A stretch of DNA of 64,000 bases from an uncultured Pseudomonas sp. Its GTDB lineage: Bacteria; Pseudomonadota; Gammaproteobacteria; Pseudomonadales; Pseudomonadaceae. Every line of letters begins with the position of its first letter. Within the stretch, counting starts at the first letter, position 1. Where the stretch lies: NCBI RefSeq assembly GCF_913774235.1, contig NZ_CAJYDW010000019.1:434001-498000 (forward strand), read 5' to 3'. A model generated the notes under the pieces. The model was not told the origin of the DNA. It made no database searches and worked only from the letters and a program-made list of their open reading frames with translations. The translations under genes and the position numbers were made by a program. Shown piece after piece: positions 56,284 through 64,000 of the stretch.

Positions 56284-57504
56284 ATGAACCGCCGTCGTTT
56301 GCTCAATCTGATCCTGGCCGGCATGACCTTGCCCGTCGGGCTGCCGGTATTTGCTGCGCGTCAGCAACTCAAAGGGGCCCGGGCCTGGCAGGATGCCGAC
56401 AAGCTCCGCCTGGTCTTCGATCTCACCGGCCCGGTGCGCTACAAGACCTTCACTCTGGTGGCGCCGGATCGCATCATTCTCGATCTCGCCGATACCCAGG
56501 CGCCCGCGGTGCTCAATCATCTGGCCCTCCAGGGGTCGCCGGTGAAGGCCGTGCGCAGCGCCCGCTATGGCGCCCAGGACACCCGTGTGGTGCTGGAGCT
56601 GGCGCATCCGGTGGACATGGAAAGTTTCATCCTCGGCCCGGGCGAAGGCGCGGCCAATCGCCTGGTGCTGGATCTCAAGCGTGCCGGTGCGCCGGCCGTG
56701 GCGGCGCGCAAGCCGGTGGATGCGGAACCGCCGCTGGAAGTGAAGCGTGGCAAGGGCCTCGCCAGCGGGCGCGACATCGTGGTGGTAGTCGACGCCGGTC
56801 ATGGTGGCAAGGACCCCGGGGCCTTGAGCGCGCGCGGCGATCGCGAGAAGGACATCGCCCTGATCGTGGCGCAGAACCTGGCGCGCCGCATCAACCTGCA
56901 GAAGGGTTTCAAGGCCAAGCTGGTGCGCAACGACGACTTCTTCGTGCCGCTACGCAAGCGCGTCGAGGTCGCCCGCAGCTACAACGCTGACATGTTCGTC
57001 TCGGTGCATGCCGACGCGGCACCGCGGCGTACGGCCTACGGCGCCTCGGTCTACGCCCTGTCCGAGCGTGGCGCGACGTCCACCACAGCGCGTTTCCTGG
57101 CCGACAGCGAGAACAACGTCGACCTGATCGGCGCCAACGAGATCCTCAAGGGGCGCGACCCCATGCTCGCCGGCGTGCTGCTGGACATGTCGATGAACGC
57201 CACCATCTCCTCGAGCCTGGATCTGGGCCACAAGGTGCTGGGGCAATTGTCGAGCATCACCAACCTGCACCAGAAACGAGTGGAGCAGGCGGGCTTCGCC
57301 GTGCTCAAATCGCCGGACATCCCCTCGATCCTGGTCGAGACGGGCTTCATCTCCAATGATCGCGACTGCCGCCGCCTGCTCGACAGCCGGCACCAGAAGC
57401 AGCTGGCCGATTCGATCTTCGCCGGTCTGCACGGCTACTTCCAGGAGCGGCCACCGCTGGGCAGCTATCTGGCCAGCCTGAAGAACACCCAAGGAGTGAC
57501 ATGA
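56284..57504 (+). CDS. N-acetylmuramoyl-L-alanine amidase (AmiC/AmiA type)
   Basis: 406-residue periplasmic zinc amidase that removes stem peptides from peptidoglycan during cell separation. The N-terminus MNRRRLLNLILAG looks like a twin-arginine signal, as in E. coli AmiA and AmiC. An AMIN domain (about 30-130) for septal targeting is followed by Amidase_3 with zinc ligands His173, Glu188, His242 and catalytic Glu352. A regulatory helix with EILKGRDPMLAGVLLDMS, seen in EnvC/NlpD-activated amidases, is present. The small gene after it overlaps by four bases. Confidence 0.95.
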   Translation: MNRRRLLNLILAGMTLPVGLPVFAARQQLKGARAWQDADKLRLVFDLTGPVRYKTFTLVAPDRIILDLADTQAPAVLNHLALQGSPVKAVRSARYGAQDTRVVLELAHPVDMESFILGPGEGAANRLVLDLKRAGAPAVAARKPVDAEPPLEVKRGKGLASGRDIVVVVDAGHGGKDPGALSARGDREKDIALIVAQNLARRINLQKGFKAKLVRNDDFFVPLRKRVEVARSYNADMFVSVHADAAPRRTAYGASVYALSERGATSTTARFLADSENNVDLIGANEILKGRDPMLAGVLLDMSMNATISSSLDLGHKVLGQLSSITNLHQKRVEQAGFAVLKSPDIPSILVETGFISNDRDCRRLLDSRHQKQLADSIFAGLHGYFQERPPLGSYLASLKNTQGVT

Positions 57505-57905
57505 GTTTGCAGGACAAGGCGCGGCGCTACTGGCGTGTAGTGGTACTGGCGATAGGCGCCCTGTGCGTGGTGGCTGGCTTGATCGGCTACGGCAAGAGCG
57601 GGGGCGACAAGTCCGGCACCGCCCAGGAAAGCTTCGTTAACAAGGTGTGGCAGATCAAGACCAGCAACAGCATCGAACCGGGCATGCTGTACGTCTTCCT
57701 CAGCGACGGCACCCTGGTGATGGCCTCGCCGAGCAGCCAGCCCTCGCTGGGGCGCTGGGCGCGTACCGAGAAAGGCCTCAACCTCATCGAGGAAGGCATC
57801 ACCTACCCGACGGAAATCCTCAGTCTCAAGCGCGACGAGTTCCGCATTCGCAGTCTCAATCCCGGTGAACCGGTGGAGCTGCAACTGGCTCCGGCAGCGC
57901 CCTGA
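57501..57905 (+). CDS. Small membrane-anchored protein coupled to the amidase
   Basis: 134-residue protein with an N-terminal transmembrane anchor (VVLAIGALCVVAGLIGYG) and a periplasmic beta-rich domain from about residue 45 (KVWQIKTSNSIEPGMLYVFLSDGTLVM), like the META/lipocalin-type small folds. I do not recognise a named family. Its ATG overlaps the amidase stop (ATGA), and both end at one strong terminator, so it is probably made with the amidase. Confidence 0.8.
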   Translation: MSLQDKARRYWRVVVLAIGALCVVAGLIGYGKSGGDKSGTAQESFVNKVWQIKTSNSIEPGMLYVFLSDGTLVMASPSSQPSLGRWARTEKGLNLIEEGITYPTEILSLKRDEFRIRSLNPGEPVELQLAPAAP

Positions 57906-57928
57906 ATATTGCTCGAAGACAGCAGTGC

Positions 57929-57961
57929 AAAAAGGCCTGGACTCTTCGTCCAGGCCTTTTT
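57929..57961. terminator. Bidirectional rho-independent terminator
   Basis: AAAAAGGCCTGGAC, loop TCTTC, GTCCAGGCCTTTTT: a perfect 14-bp stem with A and T tracts on both sides. It ends the amidase operon on the plus strand and the oxidoreductase gene on the minus strand. Confidence 0.95.
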
Positions 57962-57992
57962 GTTTTCGGCTCCACAAAGCTTGGTGCGGGCT

Positions 57993-58646
57993 TCAGGCGT
58001 CATCTGAGTAGCGCTGTTCCTGCCAGGGATCGCCGCGGTCGTGGTAGCCGCGCATCTCCCAGAAGCCTGGCGTATCGCCCACACGGAAGTCGATGCGCCT
58101 GAGCCACTTGGCGCTTTTCCACAGATAGAGGTGCGGGATCAGTGCCCGTACCGGGCCACCGTGCTCGGCGGTCAGCGGCTGACCTTCCCAGCTGTGCACC
58201 AGCATGGCGCCGGGCGCCGCGAAATCGGCCAGCGGCAGGTTGGTGATGTAGCCGTCGTAGCTGTGCAGCAGTACATGGGTGGCCTCGTCCCGCGGCTGGA
58301 CTTCCTCCAGCAATTCGCTGACCGGCAGGCCGACCCAGCGATTGTCGTAGCGGGACCAGGTGGTGACGCAATGCATATCGCTGACCGCCTGGGTGGTGGC
58401 GCGTGCGGCGAACGTCTCCCAGTCCCAGCGCAGGGTCCGCTGGACCGCCCCGGTCACCGCCAGTTGCCAGCGTGCGTGGCTGACCTCCGGTCGTACGCCC
58501 AGGTCCAGTACCGGCCAGTTGTTGACCCGGTGCTGGCCGGGCGGCAGGCGCTCGCTTTCCGGGCGCGCGGTATGACCGGTGAGAAAGCGGCCTTCCTCGG
58601 CCCAGCGCTGCTTGGCGCGGGTCAGCTTGCTTGGCTCGTCGCTCAT
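57993..58646 (-). CDS. Sulfite-oxidase-like molybdopterin oxidoreductase
   Basis: 217-residue enzyme with the sulfite oxidase molybdopterin fold. The Mo-ligating cysteine is Cys93 in DMHCVTTWSRYDN; also WVGLPVSELLEEV, LHSYDGYITNLPL and GGPVRALIPHLYLWKSAKW, which bind the pterin. There is no Tat signal, unlike MsrP/YedY, and no haem domain, so it is probably a cytoplasmic member with unknown substrate. Confidence 0.9.
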   Translation of the reverse strand: MSDEPSKLTRAKQRWAEEGRFLTGHTARPESERLPPGQHRVNNWPVLDLGVRPEVSHARWQLAVTGAVQRTLRWDWETFAARATTQAVSDMHCVTTWSRYDNRWVGLPVSELLEEVQPRDEATHVLLHSYDGYITNLPLADFAAPGAMLVHSWEGQPLTAEHGGPVRALIPHLYLWKSAKWLRRIDFRVGDTPGFWEMRGYHDRGDPWQEQRYSDDA

Positions 58647-58792
58647 TTAGGCATCCTCGTTGACGGGGCTGAAGGTCTGACCATGCCGATGGCCTTTCGT
58701 CGGCAAGAGGCGAACCCAGGCGGCGCTCCATGCCTCCTATCCTGCAGGCACTCGCGAGAGGCCTTCTTGTTCAAACTGCCGGAGAAACGACC

Positions 58793-59029
58793 ATGGTAGA
58801 TGCAACCCAGATCAAAGAGCATGCGGAAGTCGTCGGTTCGGACGGCCAGCACGTCGGCACCGTCGACCACATGGAAGGCGCCGATCGCATCAAGCTGACC
58901 AAGCGCGATCAGGATGCCCAGGGCAAGCACCACTACATCCCGCTGAGCTGGGTGAAGTCGGTAGACGGCACCCAGGTGCGCCTGGTCAAGACGCGCGACG
59001 AAGCCGAGCGCGAGTGGCAAGCCGCCTGA
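58793..59029 (+). CDS. DUF2171 protein
   Basis: 78-residue soluble protein. The pattern IKEHAEVVGSDGQHVGTVDHM and IKLTKRD, then HHYIPLSWV matches DUF2171, a PRC-barrel-like small domain of unknown role. The ATG at 58793 follows CCGGAGAAACGACC. It has its own strong terminator. Confidence 0.88.
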   Translation: MVDATQIKEHAEVVGSDGQHVGTVDHMEGADRIKLTKRDQDAQGKHHYIPLSWVKSVDGTQVRLVKTRDEAEREWQAA

Positions 59030-59040
59030 CGCCTGCCGCC

Positions 59041-59082
59041 GCCCAAACAAAAGCCCCGCAACTGCGGGGCTTTTGTTTGGGC
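59041..59082. terminator. Bidirectional terminator with a 20-bp perfect stem
   Basis: Two 20-base arms, starting GCCCAAACAAAAG and ending CTTTTGTTTGGGC, pair perfectly around AC; the effective loop is larger. It ends the DUF2171 gene and the lpoA-yraN-gmhA-BON operon coming from the other side. Confidence 0.93.
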
Positions 59083-59094
59083 GTGGATCGAGCT

Positions 59095-60660
<1,566 letters not shown>

Positions 60661-60664
<4 letters not shown>

Positions 60665-62448
60665 GGCGTGCTGAGCGACGGTGGCACAGCGGTGGCCGGC
60701 AGCGGCGCAGTGCTGGCGGGCAGCGGCTGGGCCGTGCCGTTGCGGAATTCCGCCCAGGGCAGGTGGCGCACCACACGCTGATCGGCCGCGACGCTGAGGT
60801 TGCCGGACAGGCCGGGCAGCTCGGAGTTGGGCAGCGCCTTGAGCTGCTGCAGGTGCAGCGCCAGCAGGTAGGCGTCGGCGCCCATGGCATAGAGGCGCCC
60901 GATGCTGGTACCGGCCTGGGGCCACTGGGCGGTGATCTTGGCGCGCAACGGATTGCTCGGGTCGAGCAGCCAGGGCGTTTCGCAGAACAGGATGCCGTTC
61001 AGATCCTGGTTGACCCCGGGTTCGTTAACCCCGCTGTTGAGGTTGGAGGTGGCGTACACCGGCAGGTCGCGGGCGTTCTGATAGGCCAGGATGGGGTTGA
61101 TCTGCCGCGCCTGCGCCGGGGTCGCCGCGAGGAAAATGAAATCCATGCCCTGGCGCATCTGCAGCAGACTGGTGATGCGATTGGCGATCTCCACCGGCTG
61201 GCCGATCCGCTCGGCGGCGACCAGGCGGCCGCCCAGCTTCTGCCATTCGTCCTGGAAGGCGGCCAGCACGCGGGTGCCCCAGTCACCCTGGGGCACCATG
61301 GCACCGGCACTGCGCTTGCCGTCGGCCCAGGCCCGGCGCGCGGCTTCGCGGGCTTCGTCCTCGGCGGCCAGGCCGAACTGGAAGAGCTGTGGCGGCTGGG
61401 CGCCCTGGCTGTCGCCATAGTTCAGCGCCAGGGTGTTGATCGGCAACTGCGGGCGATCGCTCAGCTGCTTGACCAGATTCTTCTCCAGCGGACCTACCAC
61501 CAACTGAATGCCCGCGGCCTGAGCCTGGCGATAGAAGTTGTCCAGGGTGCCGATCTGGGAGCTGTCGTAGACGGTCACGGCCGGTGCGGCCTGGCCGGCG
61601 GCCAGCGCCTCGTAGCGGGCGGCCATGAAGCCATCCTGCAGGGCGCGGGAGACCCCGGCAAGCTGCCCCTGCAGCGGCAGCAGCAGGGCGACGCGGTTGA
61701 GCGGCTCGCGGGCCAGGGTCTTCAGGCGTTCCAGGTCATCGGGCAACTGCCGTGCGGCGGGATGGCCGGGATGCTGCTTCTGCCATTCCTCGATGGCGGC
61801 CAGTTGCTGGTCCAGGGCCAGATTGCCGCGGGTGGCGGCGGCGAGGGCCAGCCAGCCGTTGAGGTCGGCGTCCTTGACGCTCTGGCGCAACTGGGCGTCC
61901 GGCAGGCTGGTGACCAACTGCCAGATCTGCTCGCGGTTGTCATGGGCGGCATCGCCGTCGAGCAGCGGGCCGAGGAAGATCCGCTCCTGGGCCGCGGCCA
62001 ACGCCTGATTATTGGCTGCCAGGGCATCGGCCTTGATCAGGCCGCTGCGAAGCTGCTGCTGAACGGGCAATTCGCCCAGCTGGGCGAAGCTCAGGTGGTC
62101 GAAGCGCTTGAGTGCCTGCGCCGGTTGCTTGTCCAGTAGGTCGAGTTGGGCCAGCAGGGTCTGGGCGAACATCTGCTGCGCCGGCTTGAGGCCTTCCAGA
62201 TTGATGGAGCCGAGGATCTGCCGTGCCTCGCGGGAATTCTGCTGGGCATAGGCCTTGTCGGCCGCGGTCAGGCGCAACAGGTTGGCCTGTTCGGACTGAC
62301 TGGCGCCGGCCTGGTTCAGCAGTTGCTCGATGCTGGCTTGGCTGGGCTGAGGCAGCTCTCCGAGGCTACTCGTCATGGGCGTGCTGCTGCACGCGGCGAG
62401 CAGGGCGAAGGCGGTGGCGCAGAGCAGCGGACGCAGGCGGAACTTCAT
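60661..62448 (-). CDS. lpoA: Penicillin-binding protein activator LpoA
   Basis: 595-residue outer-membrane lipoprotein that activates PBP1a. Lipobox LLAAC (Cys20), an N-terminal TPR-like helical domain (about 30-250) and a C-terminal periplasmic-binding-protein fold (about 255-560; RVALLLPLQGQLAGVSRALQ marks its start). The ATG at 62448 is the one that begins the signal peptide. It is divergent from rsmI across 123 bp. Confidence 0.94.
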
Positions 62449-62571
62449 GCGGTGGTTCCTGAGCAAGGGTCGGGAAAGAGGCCGATTGTCTCACAGCACC
62501 CGGGTGCTGCGAACGCCGAGGGCGAGAGCGGCGTACACTGTTGGGCTATTTCCAGTCCATCAGGTTTCATC

Positions 62572-63417
62572 ATGATTTCGCCGGGTACTCTTTATGTGGT
62601 TGCCACCCCCATCGGCAACCTGGACGACATCACCGCACGCGCGCTGAAGGTCTTGCGCGAAGTCGCCCTGATCGCCGCCGAAGACACCCGGCATTCGTCC
62701 CGCTTGCTGCGTCATTTCGGCATCGAAACGCCGCTGGCGGCCTGTCACGATCACAACGAGCGCGATGCCGGCGGCCGCTTCATCACCCGTCTGCAGGCGG
62801 GGGACGACGTCGCCCTGATCTCCGATGCAGGCACGCCGCTGATTTCCGATCCGGGCTTCCACCTGGTGCGGGCGGCCCGCGCCCAGGGCATCCGGGTCTC
62901 ACCGATACCGGGCGCCTGTGCCCTGATCGCGGCACTGTCGGCGGCCGGGCTGCCGTCGGATCGCTTCAGCTTCGAGGGCTTCCTGCCGGCCAAGGCGGTG
63001 GGTCGCCAGGGGCGACTGGCCGCGCTGCGCGAAGATCCGCGCACCCTCATCTTCTATGAGGCGCCCCATCGCCTCGAAGAATGCGTCGCCGACATGGTGA
63101 CCACCTTCGGCCCCGACCGGCACCTCGTGCTCGGTCGCGAGCTGACCAAGACCTTCGAAACCCTGCGGGGCCTGCCCGCAGGGGAACTGCTCGCCTGGAT
63201 TCGCGAAGACCTCGATCAGCAGCGCGGCGAATGCGTGCTGCTGGTGGCCGGCTGGGCGGCGCCCGAAGATGCCGAGATCGACGCCGAGACACTGCGCATC
63301 CTCGACCTGCTGCTGGCCGAGCTGCCGGTCAAGCGCGCCGCGGCCCTGGCCGCGCAGATCACCGGTGCCCGCAAGAACCTGCTCTATCAGCTGGCGCTGG
63401 AACGCAAGGCGGAGTGA
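62572..63417 (+). CDS. rsmI: 16S rRNA (cytidine-1402-2'-O)-methyltransferase
   Basis: Methylates the 2'-OH of C1402 in 16S rRNA with SAM. 281 residues of the tetrapyrrole-methylase fold: GTLYVVATPIGNLDDIT at the start, AEDTRHSSRLL, ISDAGTPLISDPGF, PIPGACALIAALSAAGL. The conserved neighbour rnpB follows. The ATG at 62572 gives MISPGTLYV; upstream codons are antisense to lpoA. Confidence 0.97.
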   Translation: MISPGTLYVVATPIGNLDDITARALKVLREVALIAAEDTRHSSRLLRHFGIETPLAACHDHNERDAGGRFITRLQAGDDVALISDAGTPLISDPGFHLVRAARAQGIRVSPIPGACALIAALSAAGLPSDRFSFEGFLPAKAVGRQGRLAALREDPRTLIFYEAPHRLEECVADMVTTFGPDRHLVLGRELTKTFETLRGLPAGELLAWIREDLDQQRGECVLLVAGWAAPEDAEIDAETLRILDLLLAELPVKRAAALAAQITGARKNLLYQLALERKAE

Positions 63418-63441
63418 TCGGCGTCCGGGTGACATCTTTCC

Positions 63442-63468
63442 TTGTTATCTCGCGGCACTCTCTATACC
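63442..63468 (+). promoter_or_regulatory. Candidate promoter of rnpB
   Basis: TTGTTA (63442-63447) and TATACC (63463-63468) with a 15-bp spacer, about 12 bp before the RNA 5' end. The spacer is short, so the -35 is uncertain. Confidence 0.5.
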
Positions 63469-63479
63469 CTTGCGCCGCG

Positions 63480-63832
63480 AGAGCCGACCGGGCAGTCGCT
63501 GTCGTGATCCGCAAGGATCGCGAGGGAGGAAAGTCCGGGCTCCATAGGGCGAGGTGCCAGGTAACGCCTGGGAGGCGTGAGCCTACGGAAAGTGCCACAG
63601 AAAATAACCGCCTAAGCGCGCAAGCGCCGGTAAGGGTGAAAAGGTGCGGTAAGAGCGCACCGCACGGCTGGCAACAGTTCGTGGCTAGGTAAACCCCACC
63701 TGGAGCAAGACCAAATAGGAATCCATAGGCGTGGCCCGCGCTGGATTCGGGTAGGTCGCTAGAGGCAGCCAGCGATGGCTGTCCCAGAGGAATGACTGTC
63801 CTCGACAGAACCCGGCTTACAGGTCGGCTCTC
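63480..63832 (+). ncRNA. rnpB: RNase P RNA, bacterial type A
   Basis: Catalytic RNA of RNase P. The closing helix P1 forms between AGAGCCGACC (63480 on) and GGTCGGCTCT (to about 63831). Core sequences are present: GAGGGAGGAAAGTCCGGGCTCC (the P3-P4/CR-I region, split here as GAGGGAGGAAAG and TCCGGGCTCC), ACAGAAAATAACCGCC (CR-II/III), GGTAAGGGTGAAAAGGTG, and the 3' ACAGAACCCGGCTTACAGG (CR-V). About 353 nt, normal for proteobacteria. Confidence 0.97.
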
Positions 63833-63893
63833 GCACTCCCTCTTTCCAGGCCGCTGCGCCTGGCGTCAAAACTCCCTCTTCACACATCACTTT

Positions 63894-63939
63894 AATCAAT
63901 TGCGCCAATTGATTGACTTCATTTCCGTTTGTCGGAAAT
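63894..63939. repeat. Two tandem inverted repeats after rnpB
   Basis: AATCAATT-GCGCC-AATTGATT (63894-63914) and ATTTCCG-TTTGT-CGGAAAT (63921-63939): both are perfect, with 5-nt loops, six bases apart, in an AT-richer stretch. From 63833 to the window end I see no gene. Confidence 0.55.
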
Positions 63940-64000
63940 CGATGTCGTCCGTCTTGGTCGTGAACTCGTGCAATTTGCTTGAAATCCGCGCCCCACGCGG

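Overview
This is a 64 kb stretch of GC-rich, gene-dense chromosome from a gammaproteobacterium, almost certainly a Pseudomonas. The reasons are the families and the gene orders: prfB-lysS, waaA and tolC near thiC, the nudF-DUF1249-cpdA-yqiA-parE block, and rsmI-rnpB facing lpoA-yraN-gmhA-BON lipoprotein. Species was not determined; no rRNA, tRNA, prophage, CRISPR array or transposase gene was seen.

Layout. 1-5 kb: 3' part of prfB, lysS, a ZntB-type transporter, cbpA-cbpM. 5-12 kb: an AIM24/TIGR00266 protein, an unassigned conserved protein, a coupled FAD oxidoreductase/aldo-keto reductase pair, an SMR efflux protein divergent from its LysR neighbour, and an MFS carrier. 12-19 kb: a sugar-acid catabolic island (FAH-type hydrolase, SDR dehydrogenase, ACS-type MFS carrier, LysR regulator, FAH-type 2-keto-3-deoxy acid dehydratase, IlvD/Edd dehydratase). 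19-34 kb: waaA, tolC, TPP riboswitch-thiC, cytX-like carrier, nudF to parE, parC. 34-38.5 kb: PqiC-type lipoprotein, Lon-N-domain protein, PfpI/DJ-1 protein, HDOD protein, mutM and a small cytochrome c. 38.5-43.3 kb: a four-gene MarR-controlled tripartite pump. 43.4-48.1 kb: hydrolase, DUF2059, 2OG-Fe dioxygenase, DUF523, a small unknown and a xanthine-type permease. 48.2-52.5 kb: a sugar ABC transporter preceded by a LamB-type porin. 52.9-64 kb: ilvD, lipoproteins including osmE, a cell-wall amidase, a molybdopterin oxidoreductase, the gmhA/lpoA block, rsmI and RNase P RNA.

How things fit together. In the sugar-acid island the LysR regulator sits between two target operons, and the same inverted repeat (GATAA-N7-TTATC) lies in front of both. 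The enzymes suggest two alternative fates for one 2-keto-3-deoxy acid: dehydration towards 2-oxoglutarate semialdehyde, or oxidation and hydrolysis to pyruvate plus a small hydroxy acid. Three carbon-acquisition genes (the MFS carrier, the IlvD/Edd dehydratase and lamB) carry an AANAANAA motif near the ribosome binding site, the mark of Hfq/Crc catabolite repression in pseudomonads.

The non-coding part is rich in repeats. A REP-like palindrome recurs in at least four intergenic regions and carries its own Shine-Dalgarno-like sequence and ATG. Two intergenic regions share the same ordered mosaic of repeats. Two short hairpin elements with terminal inverted repeats share a common core and begin exactly at the stop codon of the gene before them.
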